A DNA stretch of 64,000 nt from CAZCFB01 sp964511535. Lineage in GTDB: Bacteria > Myxococcota_A > Polyangia > GCA-2747355 > CAZCFB01. Below the pieces are notes generated by a model, which made no database searches, was not told the DNA's origin, and saw nothing but the letters and a program-made list of their open reading frames with translations. Made by a program: the position numbers and the translations under genes. Shown piece by piece: positions 7,321 through 15,426 of this stretch; position 1 is the stretch's first letter, and every line of letters begins with the position of its first letter. The stretch is from the NCBI GenBank assembly GCA_964511535.1, contig CAZEFW010000017.1:17542-81541 (forward strand), given 5' to 3'.

Positions 7321-8619
7321 ATGTCCAAAAGGGTGACCATCCCACTGGGCGATTCAGCCCTCGAGTTGCTTCTCCCCGACGGGGCAGCGGTGCTGCGCAG
7401 CGAAGACGCCACGCCCCTGGCCAACGCGGAGGCGGAGGTCGCGCGCGTGCTGCGCCACCCGGCCGGCGCCCCGCCGCTGGCCGAAACGGTGCGGCGGATG
7501 AAGCCGCGGACCGTGGTGGTGACCATCAGCGACATTACCCGCCCGGTGCCGAACCGCGCCCTGCTGCGCCCGCTGCTGGCGCTGCTCAACCAGTGCGGCG
7601 TGGCGGACGACCAGGTCACCCTGGTGGTGGGCACGGGCATGCACCGCCCGAGCAGCGACGAGGAGCTGCAGCAGATGGTGGGCGGCCAGCTGCTGTCGCG
7701 CCTGGCCGTGGAGAGCCACACCGCGGACCGGCCCGAGACCCTGGTGCGCATCAACGACGATCCGCCGGTGAGCGTCAATCGCCGCTTCGCCGAGGCTGAC
7801 CTGCGCGTGGTCACCGGCCTCATCGAGCCGCACTTCATGGCCGGCTTCTCTGGCGGACGCAAGGGGATCATCCCGGCCCTGGCCGACCTGGAGACGGTGC
7901 GCCGGTTCCACTCCTTCGAGACCCTGGACCACCCCCTGGCGGCCAACGGCGTGCTCCACGGCAACCCGTGCCACGGCATCGCCCTGGACCTGGCTCGCCG
8001 CGTGGGAGCCGACTTCCTGCTCAACATGGCCATCAACCGCGCCCGCCAGGTGTGCGGCGTGTTCGGCGGCGACCTGGAGGCGGCCCACCAGCGCGGCTGC
8101 GAGCGCGTGGCCGCCCTCACCCGCGCCCGGGTGCGGGCCCCTGCGGATCTCGTGATCACCTCCGCGGGCGGCGCCCCGCTGGACCGCACATTCTACCAGA
8201 CGGTCAAGGGCATGGTGTGCGCCCTGCCCGCCCTGGCTCCCGGCGGCACCCTGCTGCAGGTGGCCGGCTGCGCCGAGGGGCTGGGCAGCCCGGCGTACAC
8301 CGAGCTGATGCTCCGCTGGGGCGATGACTGGCGCGGCTTCGTCGCCGACCGCCAGGCCAACCCTCGCGAGACCTTGCTCGACCAGTGGGAGCTGCAGATG
8401 CAGTGCAAGGTGCTGGCTCGCACCGGCCGCGCGCGCCTGCTGCTGGCCAGCGACGGCATGCCCCTGGACCTGCAGCGCCGCATCGGCGTCACCCCCTGCC
8501 CCGGCGATGGCGATGCCGAGACCCGCGCCCAGCGGTTCGTCGACGGCTACCTGCAGACTCACCCCGGCGCCAGCGTGGCGGTGATCCCCGAGGGGCCCTA
8601 CACCATGCTCGAAGGCTAG
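7321..8619 (+). CDS. LarA-family (nickel-pincer) racemase/epimerase
   Basis: 432 residues. Family motifs are SDITRPVP, GTGMHRP, EPHFMAGFSGGRKGI and HGNPCHGIAL. Aligned with lactate racemase LarA, the cofactor-bearing Lys is Lys181, the Ni-ligand His is His197, and the two acid/base His are His108 and His171. Spacing between these residues (10 and 16) is exactly as in LarA, so the active site looks intact. LarA enzymes racemise or epimerise 2-hydroxyacids using the NPN nickel-pincer cofactor made by LarB, LarE and LarC, none of which are in the window. The substrate is not certain; family members act on lactate, malate and sugar acids. Its stop shares CTAG with the convergent esterase gene. 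Confidence 0.87.
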   Translation: MSKRVTIPLGDSALELLLPDGAAVLRSEDATPLANAEAEVARVLRHPAGAPPLAETVRRMKPRTVVVTISDITRPVPNRALLRPLLALLNQCGVADDQVTLVVGTGMHRPSSDEELQQMVGGQLLSRLAVESHTADRPETLVRINDDPPVSVNRRFAEADLRVVTGLIEPHFMAGFSGGRKGIIPALADLETVRRFHSFETLDHPLAANGVLHGNPCHGIALDLARRVGADFLLNMAINRARQVCGVFGGDLEAAHQRGCERVAALTRARVRAPADLVITSAGGAPLDRTFYQTVKGMVCALPALAPGGTLLQVAGCAEGLGSPAYTELMLRWGDDWRGFVADRQANPRETLLDQWELQMQCKVLARTGRARLLLASDGMPLDLQRRIGVTPCPGDGDAETRAQRFVDGYLQTHPGASVAVIPEGPYTMLEG

Positions 8620-9872
8620 ATCGGGCAGCCCGGCGGGCCGCACGACCCGCTGCGCACCTTCGCCGTGCTAGCCCCCAGGCCGCACCAGCTGATCACCTTC
8701 TTGTCCCAGCCGGTGAGCTGGTACGGGGAGGCGCCGCCCTGCAGCCAGTAGGGGTGCTTGAACGCGAAGTCCCACAGCGGCGCGTATCGGGACACCCCCT
8801 TGGGCGGCGTGACCGGCGGCTCGCCGTGCTTGCAGTTGTGCACGCACTCCACGAAGAACGCCCCCTGCTGGGTCAGCTGCTTCTCCAGCTCCTTGGAGGC
8901 GAGCTCGAAGTTGAGCAGGATGCAGCTGTCCTGGGGGCCACCCCACAGCACCAGGGCCGGCACCTTGCGCGCCGGCGCCTTCCACTTGCGCACGAAGTTG
9001 TTGGACACCCCGCCCGAGCCCACGCCGCCCGACAGGGAGATGAACGAGGAGAGGTGCTTGGACCGCGCCGCGGCCAGCTGGTTCGAGAACAGCGCCCCGG
9101 CGCTCACCCCCGCCGTGCTGACGCACTCCCTGTTCACCGCGAAATGCTTGCCCACGCAGGCGAGCATGTCGTCGAACAGCTGGTACTCCTCGTCCATGCG
9201 CTGCTGGCTGTGGAAGGTGGCGAAGGGCCAGGGCAGGTCGATGAGCCCCAGGAACTTCAGGTCGCCCTTCTTCTCGGGGATGACGGCGATGAACCGCTGG
9301 GCGTCTGCCGCCGCCTGGATCTCCCCCTTCTTCAGGAAGCTCGAGGCGGTGCCGGCCAGCCAGTGCCACATGAAGATCACCGGGTACTTCTCGCCCGCCA
9401 AGGGCTGCTTGGGCAGCACGAGGATGAACTTCCGCTGCGCCTTGGAGGTGCTGATGGTGTTGACCCCCGCCTTGAGCGTCGGGCAGGTGCCCTTGTAGGC
9501 GGGCAGCGCCGGGGCCAGCGCCGCGCCCACCGGCGGCGGCGTGGCGCAGCTCACCCCCGACAGCCAGGTCAGGGCGTCAGCAGAGTAGGCATCGCCGGTG
9601 GTGGCGTCGGGCGCGGCCTGATCCGCCGCGATGGCGTCTCCGGGCGACGCGTCCAGGGCCGCAGCGTCCATGGCGGCCGCGTCGGGGCGCGCCAGATCCG
9701 CCGCGCCACCGTCGGGAGATGAGGGCGCGTCGGGGCGCGCCAGATCCGCCGCCGCCAGGTCCCGCGGCGCGCCGTCCGTCGCCGCGGCGCCGTCAGCCAC
9801 CGCGGCGGGCGGCGGGTTGCACGCCAGGGCCAGCGCGCACAGCAGGGCCCCTGCCGCCGTCGCGGCCCGCAT
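8616..9872 (-). CDS. lipoprotein esterase of the alpha/beta-hydrolase fold (PHB-depolymerase-like)
   Basis: 418 residues. The signal ends in lipobox LALAC (Cys18). A long Ala/Asp spacer with ARPDA-type repeats spans about residues 25-100. The catalytic domain shows KFILVLP, PVIFMWHW (oxyanion-loop region) and the nucleophile elbow STAGVSAGA with Ser257. ALVLWGGPQDS may supply the acid, and VHNCKHGEPP the His. The layout resembles extracellular polyhydroxyalkanoate depolymerase and feruloyl-esterase-like enzymes. Probably anchored in the outer membrane and acting outside the cell; the substrate is unknown. It starts one base after the stop of the HAD phosphatase gene, so they are likely cotranscribed. 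Confidence 0.8.
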   Translation of the reverse strand: MRAATAAGALLCALALACNPPPAAVADGAAATDGAPRDLAAADLARPDAPSSPDGGAADLARPDAAAMDAAALDASPGDAIAADQAAPDATTGDAYSADALTWLSGVSCATPPPVGAALAPALPAYKGTCPTLKAGVNTISTSKAQRKFILVLPKQPLAGEKYPVIFMWHWLAGTASSFLKKGEIQAAADAQRFIAVIPEKKGDLKFLGLIDLPWPFATFHSQQRMDEEYQLFDDMLACVGKHFAVNRECVSTAGVSAGALFSNQLAAARSKHLSSFISLSGGVGSGGVSNNFVRKWKAPARKVPALVLWGGPQDSCILLNFELASKELEKQLTQQGAFFVECVHNCKHGEPPVTPPKGVSRYAPLWDFAFKHPYWLQGGASPYQLTGWDKKVISWCGLGASTAKVRSGSCGPPGCPI

Positions 9873-9873
9873 C

Positions 9874-10491
9874 TCAGAGCACCCCCTCTTCCTGCAGGCG
9901 TCGGCGGGTGTCCTGCTCGCTGCGAAATACGAAGGACCGCGCCATGCCCGCCTCCACCGCGGCCTGCACGTTCTCCGGCTTGTCGTCGATGAACAGCGCG
10001 CCGCCCGGGTCGTCCACGCCGAAGCGCTCCAGCGCCAGCTCGTAGATGGCCAGCTCCGGCTTGAACAGGCCGCACTCGTAGCTGGTCAGGCTGGCCACAG
10101 CGTGCTGCACCAGGTCGAACCGCTCGGCGGTGTACATCCAGTGCAGGTCGTTGGTGTTGGACAGGATGCAGGTGCGCCGCGCCGCGCACACCTGATGAAA
10201 CAGGCGCGTCATGCCGGGCCGCTCCACCAGGGCCCCGCTCCAGTGCTGGCGGTAGCGCGAAAACGGGTAGCGGTCCTGGTCCAGCTCGAAGCGCGACAGC
10301 ACCTGACGGTAGAACTCCACCCCGTTGAGCCGCCCCCGCTCGTAGTGCTCCATCAGCGGCATCAAGGTGGCGAGCCGCGCGCGGGTGGCCGCCTCGTCCA
10401 GGCCGAGCAGCGCCGAGAGGTCCCCCTGCAGCGCGTCGGTCCTGACGTCCACCAGCACGTTGCCCAGGTCGAAGATGACGGTCTCGATCAT
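9874..10491 (-). CDS. HAD-superfamily phosphatase, YihX-like
   Basis: 205 residues from an ATG with GGAGG seven bases upstream. HAD motifs: FDLGNVLVDV (nucleophile Asp8), CILSNTNDLH (motif II Ser), GLFKPELAIY (motif III Lys) and FIDDKPENVQ (motif IV acids). The second Asp of the usual DxD is a Gly, as in YihX, a glucose-1-phosphatase whose SNTN, KPE and DDN motifs match closely. It is likely a cytoplasmic sugar-phosphate or related phosphatase. The downstream gene encodes an exported esterase, which gives no clear functional link. Confidence 0.85.
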   Translation of the reverse strand: MIETVIFDLGNVLVDVRTDALQGDLSALLGLDEAATRARLATLMPLMEHYERGRLNGVEFYRQVLSRFELDQDRYPFSRYRQHWSGALVERPGMTRLFHQVCAARRTCILSNTNDLHWMYTAERFDLVQHAVASLTSYECGLFKPELAIYELALERFGVDDPGGALFIDDKPENVQAAVEAGMARSFVFRSEQDTRRRLQEEGVL

Positions 10492-10519
10492 GATCAGCCT
10501 CCGCTGCCCTGAGGGCCCC

Positions 10520-11539
10520 TCACGGACAGAACGTGATGGAGCCGTTCTTCTTGAAGCAGGGCTGACCCGTGGGACACCCCGGCTTGGCGCAGCAGTAGAT
10601 CGGCACCGGGCTGACGATGCACTTGCCCACGGCGCACATCTGCTTCTGCGGGCAGTCACAGTGGGTCTTGCACCCCGTGCCGCCAGTGGGGCAATAACCG
10701 GCGGTGCCGTTGGCGTTGACGCAGGGCGCGCCCACCGGGCAGCCCGGCTTGGAGCAGCAATACTTGGCCTGGCTCATCTTGGCGCACACCCCGAGCAGGC
10801 AATCCCAGCCCTGGGGACAGCCGCACGCGCTCATGCACCCTCCGGAGCCGCCGTCCGTCCCGCTCTGATCCAGCAGCACGAGGAAGTCCTTCGGCCCCGC
10901 GCCATCTCCTGGCGGGGGCGGAAGGTCCTTGGGCGGCGCAATGAGATCCGCCGGCGGTGGCCCGAGGTCCTTGGGCGGCGGCCCCAGGTCCTTGGGCGGC
11001 GGCCCCAGGTCCTTGGGGGAAGGCCCCAGATCCTTGGAGGGAGGCCCCAGGTCCTTGGGGGGAGGCGGTAGATCAAGCTGCGGTGGCGACTGATCGTCTA
11101 CCGGAAAAAAGCCCTGATCCAGCGGGAGCGGGGGCAGGTCCTTGGCAGCGGGGGGCAGGTCCTTGGCAGCGGGGGGCAGGTCCTTGGCCGCGGGGGGCAG
11201 GTCCGCCGGCGGCGGCAGGATGTCCGGGACCGGCGGCGGAAGGTCTGCCGACGGGCGGGTCCACGGCCCATCGGATTGCTTGCCCTGGTCCGGGCCCTGC
11301 CCCTGATCGAAGCTCTGGGCGCGGTCCGGGCTCCCGGCCAGGTCGTTCAAGGACTGGTCAAGGACCGGAGCGCCGTCCCCCGTGCCATCCCTCGTCGGTC
11401 CCCGGTCTGGTGTCCCCGCCTCGGCAGCCGGCCCCTGACCCGTGCCGTCCGAACAGCCTGTGGCCAACACCAGCGAGGCCGCGGCGAAGACCAGGTAGAG
11501 CGCTCTGTCACGCTGTATTCGATGCAACATGGCTGCCAT
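10520..11539 (-). CDS. Cys-rich lipoprotein with Pro/Lys/Asp tandem repeats
   Basis: 339 residues from Met at 11539 (336 from 11530; neither has a clear ribosome binding site). A basic n-region and hydrophobic core (LYLVFAAASLVLATGC) end in a lipobox Cys. A low-complexity spacer follows: PDRG/LDQS-type acidic segments, then PPAAKDL and GPPPKDL repeats encoded by 21-bp DNA repeats. The C-terminal region holds two copies of a Cys-rich unit of about 50 residues (GCPQGWDCLLGVC with KYCCSKPGCPVGAPC, and DCPQKQMCAVGKC with IYCCAKPGCPTGQPC). Probably a surface lipoprotein with a disulfide-bonded head on a stalk. Function unknown. Confidence 0.82.
   Translation of the reverse strand: MAAMLHRIQRDRALYLVFAAASLVLATGCSDGTGQGPAAEAGTPDRGPTRDGTGDGAPVLDQSLNDLAGSPDRAQSFDQGQGPDQGKQSDGPWTRPSADLPPPVPDILPPPADLPPAAKDLPPAAKDLPPAAKDLPPLPLDQGFFPVDDQSPPQLDLPPPPKDLGPPSKDLGPSPKDLGPPPKDLGPPPKDLGPPPADLIAPPKDLPPPPGDGAGPKDFLVLLDQSGTDGGSGGCMSACGCPQGWDCLLGVCAKMSQAKYCCSKPGCPVGAPCVNANGTAGYCPTGGTGCKTHCDCPQKQMCAVGKCIVSPVPIYCCAKPGCPTGQPCFKKNGSITFCP
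10959..11063 (-). repeat. five tandem 21-bp repeats inside a lipoprotein gene
   Basis: Plus-strand unit of the form GGCCCCAGGTCCTTGGGCGGC, five copies (10959, 10980, 11001, 11022, 11043) with a few substitutions. It encodes GPPPKDL-type heptapeptides in the minus-strand lipoprotein. Copy number can vary in frame. Confidence 0.9.
11133..11213 (-). repeat. second 21-bp tandem repeat, three full units plus a partial one
   Basis: Plus-strand unit GGCAGGTCCTTGGCAGCGGGG at 11133, 11154 and 11175, followed by an 18-base partial unit. It encodes the PPAAKDL heptapeptides of the same lipoprotein. The first two units are identical, which suggests recent slippage or unequal recombination. Confidence 0.9.
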
Positions 11540-11603
11540 TTTACCACCCACCCGGCCACACGGAAGAAACCTGGCCTGCCCTCCAGGATGATAGATTTGA
11601 TCC

Positions 11604-12668
11604 GTGCGCCGCCGTCCCATTCTGATGCTGCTCCTGACCCTGGCACTGCCGCTGTGCGCTTGCCATGCGCCCCCCGAGCAGCACGCCAGCGACGCGGGGG
11701 GCGCGGACCTGCGCCCGTCCGACCTGCGTCGCGACGAGCTGGCCCTCGACCGGGCAGCGAGCTTCGTGGAGGCGAGCGCCGCCAAGGGTACCCGGTTGCG
11801 GGTGCTCACGGCCAACGTGGGCAACCTGGACGGGGTGTGGAAGCGGCCCTGCCCTTCCTACTACCAGGGCGCCCAGTGCGAGCTCGCCACCGAGAAGGTC
11901 ATCGCGGCCGCGCTGGCCGCCTACAAGCCGGACATCGTGGTGCTCAACGAGGTGTTCGACGCGGACCTGTGCGCGGGCAAGGGCGAGGCCAACCCGAAGT
12001 GGATCTGCACCGGGTACAAGGGGCGCCTGCCGTATCAGCAGGTGCGGCGCTATCTGGGACCGGACTACACCATCGTCTGCGATGGCATCGCCCACTACGA
12101 CTGCATCGGCGCGCTGACCAAACGCTTCACCGTCAAGCAGTGCGCGGCGGGCACCGTCTGCCTCGGCGCCGCCACGACCCCCGCCCATCCCGCCGCGTGC
12201 AAGGGCATCGGCAGCATCACGAGCGTCTCGGCGGCGCACCTCAACCTGGCAGGCCAGGCGATCACCGTGGTCAACGGCCACCCGCTCAACGCGGTGGACT
12301 ACACGGGGGACGCCTGCCGCCACGCCCAGTACAAGCAGATCTTCGAACAGCTCGCCATCGGCACGCGCAACCTGATCATGGGGGACATGAACGGCGATCC
12401 CATCCGGTTCCCCACGGTGTTCAAGAGCTTCAGCTACTGGAACACGAAGGTCGGCAAGGGCAAGCGCTTCCGCTACCACTCGGGCCCCGCCGAGGCCTCG
12501 CCCCCGCCGGCGACCTGGGAGAAGTTCTTCACCCTCGACTACGTGCTCAGCGACTTCCTCCAGGGCACCTGCCGCACCCTCGGCGCGCAGGCTGACGCCC
12601 ATCGCCTGGATCACCCGATCAAGCGCATGGACCACCTGGCCATCGTCTGCGATCTCGAGTTTCCATGA
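11604..12668 (+). CDS. exported lipoprotein of the EEP (nuclease/phosphatase) family
   Basis: 354 residues from a GTG. MRRRPILMLLLTLALPLCAC ends in a lipobox Cys at about residue 20, followed by an Asp/Leu/Arg spacer. EEP motifs are RVLTANVGNLDG (Asn), DIVVLNEVFD (Glu), NLIMGDMNGDP (Asp/Asn) and a terminal KRMDHLAIVCD (Asp-His). It is thus a cell-surface or periplasmic metal-dependent phosphodiesterase, different from the non-exported EEP protein at the left edge. Several Cys residues (CPSYYQGAQC, CAAGTVCLG) suggest disulfides. An extracellular DNase or a sphingomyelinase-like activity is possible; the sequence does not decide. Confidence 0.82.
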   Translation: MRRRPILMLLLTLALPLCACHAPPEQHASDAGGADLRPSDLRRDELALDRAASFVEASAAKGTRLRVLTANVGNLDGVWKRPCPSYYQGAQCELATEKVIAAALAAYKPDIVVLNEVFDADLCAGKGEANPKWICTGYKGRLPYQQVRRYLGPDYTIVCDGIAHYDCIGALTKRFTVKQCAAGTVCLGAATTPAHPAACKGIGSITSVSAAHLNLAGQAITVVNGHPLNAVDYTGDACRHAQYKQIFEQLAIGTRNLIMGDMNGDPIRFPTVFKSFSYWNTKVGKGKRFRYHSGPAEASPPPATWEKFFTLDYVLSDFLQGTCRTLGAQADAHRLDHPIKRMDHLAIVCDLEFP

Positions 12669-12681
12669 GCGAGGATATGCC

Positions 12682-13329
12682 ATGACCCAGGAGATCCCCG
12701 CCGCTGCCATTCCGAAGCTGACCCCCCTCCAGGCTGCCATGGAGCTGGTTAACCACGCCGGCAGCGAGGAGGTCCTCGCAGCCGAGGGCCAGTACAGCCC
12801 GAGGCCGGACGACGCCGCCCGGGTGCTGCTGTTGGCGGTGCGGCCCCGGGGCCTGGATCAGGTGGGCGACCTGTGGCTCTCGCCCGACGACCTGCGGGCG
12901 CTCACCAGTGGGCCGGACGGCGGCGTGCGCGCCGCGTGCGATGCCATGTTCAGCGACCGCTGGACCCTCGCCTGGTGCAAGGCTCACGGCCGGCTGCGCC
13001 TGTGGCGCCGGGGAGGCCTGGCCATGGAGGCCACGGCCAGCGTGGTGCACATCAACCCGCGCCGCCTGCGGCCGGCCCGCACCATGGAGGTGAGCGACCT
13101 GCGCCGCGTCCACGGGTGGCTGACCGACGACTGGGTCCGCCGCGGGCTCGACCTGCAGCGCCTCGAAGGCGAGCGCCTCACCGTGGCCAGCAAGCGGGAG
13201 CTTTCGGCCATGATCGATCCAACCTACGACGCCTTCGATCTGGTCTGCGACAGCTCCTGGCTGCGACAGCTCTGCCTCGACCTGGGCAGCGTCACGGGCC
13301 TGCCGGTGGAGCTGGACGAGGACCTCTGA
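12682..13329 (+). CDS. uncharacterised protein
   Basis: 215 residues starting 13 bases after the EEP lipoprotein gene. I recognise no family. It is a soluble-looking, mixed alpha/beta sequence without signal peptide or membrane segment, rich in Leu, Arg and Asp (QVGDLWLSPDDLRALTSG, RVHGWLTDDWVRRGLDLQR, YDAFDLVCDSSWLRQLC). The coding character and spacing support a real gene in the same transcription unit. An immunity-type or regulatory role cannot be excluded or supported. Confidence 0.7.
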   Translation: MTQEIPAAAIPKLTPLQAAMELVNHAGSEEVLAAEGQYSPRPDDAARVLLLAVRPRGLDQVGDLWLSPDDLRALTSGPDGGVRAACDAMFSDRWTLAWCKAHGRLRLWRRGGLAMEATASVVHINPRRLRPARTMEVSDLRRVHGWLTDDWVRRGLDLQRLEGERLTVASKRELSAMIDPTYDAFDLVCDSSWLRQLCLDLGSVTGLPVELDEDL

Positions 13330-13344
13330 GCGCGCCCTGCCCCC

Positions 13345-14571
13345 TCAACCCTCCCACGCCACGCCGGCGCGGAACAGGAAGGTCAACACCCGGCCGAGGC
13401 TCGGGGTGAACTCGGCGTTGCGGGCCTGGTAGCCGAGGCAGAAGGGAGACAGCAGCAGGGTCAGTCCTTTCCAGGCCTGCCAGCCGCCGGTGAGCTCAGC
13501 GCGCAGGGCGAAGCTGGTGAAGGTCCCCTCCACCCCGCTGGCCCCGTTGAAGAAGGCGCTGTCGTCGTTGGCCCCCAGCAAGATGGCGCCGCCCGCGCCC
13601 ACGTGCATCCCGAGCCACAGGGACTCCATCAGGTAGACCCGCGCGCCCGCCCCGGCCAGCACCGTGATCAGGTTGGAGCTGCCCTCGTTGCGGAACCGAT
13701 CGTCGAGGTTTGCGAAGCTGGCGGCGACCCCGGCCTGGACGGCCAGCCGCCCGAGCCGCAGCAAGTACCCCGCCCTGAGGTCCACGTCTGCCCCCGCGCT
13801 CACCTGCAGCGCGTCGTCGCCCAGATCGTAGATCGCGGCGCCGGCCAGCAGGCCGACGTAGTAGCCGTGGGACGCGCCGCTGCCGGCGCTCTCTTCCGGC
13901 TCCTGACCAGCTGCGACGCCGGCCTCGGGCCCACCAGCCGCGGGCGCCACCGACGACGCGGACGTCGACTCCGGCGGCGCCGGCCCGGGGGCGGGCGCCG
14001 GGGCCTGCTGCGGCTTGAGCACGAAGCTCAGCGCCTGAGGCTCGCCGAACTCGGCCACGAGCTTGCGCTCTGCCGGCTGGTGGCCAGGCAGCGCCACCCG
14101 CACCATGTGCTCACCGCCGGGCACGGAGAGCTTGAGCGCGGCCCCGTCGGCGGGCGTCTCGCCCCGCCCCTGCTTTCCGATCTGCACCGAGGCGCCCCCC
14201 GGGTGGGTGGCGATGGAGATGGCGCACGACTCCTCCCAGCGCAGCTTCTCCAGCTTGACCGCGAAGGCCTCGCGCCCGCTGAGCGGCAACATCTTGGCGT
14301 GCTCGGTGTAGTACCTGTGGGACTCGCGCAGCTTGCCCAGCCGTCGATACGACTCCCCCATGTAGTACAGGTTGTTCCGGTGGGGCATCAGCTTGTGGGA
14401 GGCGCCGTAGTTGGTGATGGCCTCCCGGTAGCTGGCCTTGCGGAACAGCTCCATGGCCTGCCGGTAGAGCTTCAGCGCCTGCTGCCGGTCCTCCGCCTCA
14501 CCTGCTTGCACGCGCGCGGACATCCCCAGCAGCAGCAGGAGTAGTCCAATCTTGAGTGTTCTGGTATGCAT
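13345..14571 (-). CDS. TPR and PEGA-domain protein with C-terminal beta-barrel-like region
   Basis: 408 residues from an ATG preceded by GGAGGGGG at nine bases. Signal peptide MHTRTLKIGLLLLLLGMSAR, cleaved near VQA-G. Residues 25-110 hold TPR-like helices (ALKLYRQAMELFRKASYREA, NNLYYMGESYRRLGKLRES). A PEGA domain follows (IATHPGGASVQIGKQGRGETP, LSVPGGEHMVRVALPGHQP), then a Pro/Ala linker and about 170 residues with alternating pattern (YYVGLLAGAAIYDLGDDAL, LRAGYLLRLGRLAVQAGVA) that look like an outer-membrane barrel. The arrangement is common in myxobacteria. Probably an envelope protein that binds partners through the TPR; no enzymatic role is seen. Confidence 0.8.
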   Translation of the reverse strand: MHTRTLKIGLLLLLLGMSARVQAGEAEDRQQALKLYRQAMELFRKASYREAITNYGASHKLMPHRNNLYYMGESYRRLGKLRESHRYYTEHAKMLPLSGREAFAVKLEKLRWEESCAISIATHPGGASVQIGKQGRGETPADGAALKLSVPGGEHMVRVALPGHQPAERKLVAEFGEPQALSFVLKPQQAPAPAPGPAPPESTSASSVAPAAGGPEAGVAAGQEPEESAGSGASHGYYVGLLAGAAIYDLGDDALQVSAGADVDLRAGYLLRLGRLAVQAGVAASFANLDDRFRNEGSSNLITVLAGAGARVYLMESLWLGMHVGAGGAILLGANDDSAFFNGASGVEGTFTSFALRAELTGGWQAWKGLTLLLSPFCLGYQARNAEFTPSLGRVLTFLFRAGVAWEG

Positions 14572-14678
14572 CCGGGCCCCCTCCGTGGATGGCCTCGCGC
14601 TGGCCGCGGCGACCATGTCGCCCGCTCATTCTAATGCGCATTGGGGTCCGGCTTCCAGATTCGTTATGCGAGAAATCA

Positions 14679-15299
14679 CTACCTCTGCAGCAGGGCAGCG
14701 AATGATCGCCTGTGCGGCTCGAAGGGCGCGGCCACCTGGCGCAGCCCCACCTCCCCGGCCAGCTCCAGGGTCCGCTGGAAGTCCTCCTCGGGCACATGCC
14801 CCCGGGGCTCCATCACCAGCAGCTGACCATGACTGGCCAGGGTATCGCTGATCTGCGCCAGGAACGCGCGCCGCCGGGGCACCTCGTGCACCATGTGGAT
14901 CGCCAGGGCCAGATCCACCTGCCCCTGCAGCTCCTGAAGGCCGAGGTCCCGCGCGTCACACACCGAGGCCTGGATCCGGTCCGCCAGCCCCTTGCGCCGG
15001 GCCCGCCGCTCCAGGGCGCGGATCATGCGGGGCTCCATGTCCACGCAGATCACGCGTCCCGACTCGCCCACCCGCCTGGCCGCGGCGAGGCTGAAGTAGC
15101 CCATGCCGCAGCCCGGGTCGAGCACGGTCATGCCGGGCTTCACCAGCGGATCGATGAAGCGTCCGGCAGGCTCCAGCCAGCTGCGCAGCGGGCTCACCAG
15201 CAGGTAGCCGATCCACCAGGGGCACACATGGTGATTCTGGTCCTCTTCCTCGGTCTGTTCTGGGGTCTTTGCGTTCTTGGCTGCCTCCTGTATGGGCAT
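14679..15299 (-). CDS. SAM-dependent methyltransferase (class I)
   Basis: 206 residues from an ATG preceded by AAGGAGAGAGAC. Motif I is VLDPGCGMGYFSL (residues 59-71); VICVDMEPRMI is the motif II acid loop; VDLALAIHMVHEV and LLVMEPRGHV follow. It belongs to the methyltransf_11/25-like group that acts on small molecules or lipids. An N-terminal CPWWIGYLLVSPLRSWLEP segment is seen in methyltransferases of unknown substrate in other bacteria. It is divergent from a TetR regulator and shares its operator region, so expression is probably de-repressed by the TetR ligand. Confidence 0.83.
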   Translation of the reverse strand: MPIQEAAKNAKTPEQTEEEDQNHHVCPWWIGYLLVSPLRSWLEPAGRFIDPLVKPGMTVLDPGCGMGYFSLAAARRVGESGRVICVDMEPRMIRALERRARRKGLADRIQASVCDARDLGLQELQGQVDLALAIHMVHEVPRRRAFLAQISDTLASHGQLLVMEPRGHVPEEDFQRTLELAGEVGLRQVAAPFEPHRRSFAALLQR

Positions 15300-15330
15300 G
15301 TCTCTCTCCTTTATCTTTACCGGGTCCTCG

Positions 15331-15359
15331 TTGACAATGTGAGCAATTGCTCGTATCAA
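15331..15359 (+). promoter_or_regulatory. promoter for the TetR gene with operator inside the spacer
   Basis: A -35 TTGACA (15331-15336) and -10 TATCAA (15354-15359) are 17 bp apart. The 14-bp operator-like palindrome TGAGCAATTGCTCG occupies 15340-15353, exactly in the spacer. A bound repressor would block RNA polymerase. The predicted start of transcription is about 60 bases before the TetR start codon. Confidence 0.75.
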
Positions 15360-15364
15360 TGAAA

Positions 15365-15393
15365 ATAATGTGAGCAAATGCTCATCTTGTAAA
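15365..15393 (-). promoter_or_regulatory. divergent promoter for the methyltransferase gene with operator inside the spacer
   Basis: On the minus strand a -35 TTTACA (15393-15388) and a -10 CATTAT (15370-15365) are 17 bp apart. The perfect-arm palindrome TGAGCAAATGCTCA occupies 15371-15384 in the spacer. The two operators start 31 bp apart, three helical turns, so both could be bound on one DNA face. Confidence 0.72.
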
Positions 15394-15426
15394 CTCGCAT
15401 CCCTGGCGCCGCTCCGGAGAAGAGCC

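Noticed and set aside
10959..11213. CRISPR-like array
   Set aside because: Units are contiguous without spacers, in frame with a lipoprotein and slightly variable; it is a coding tandem repeat.
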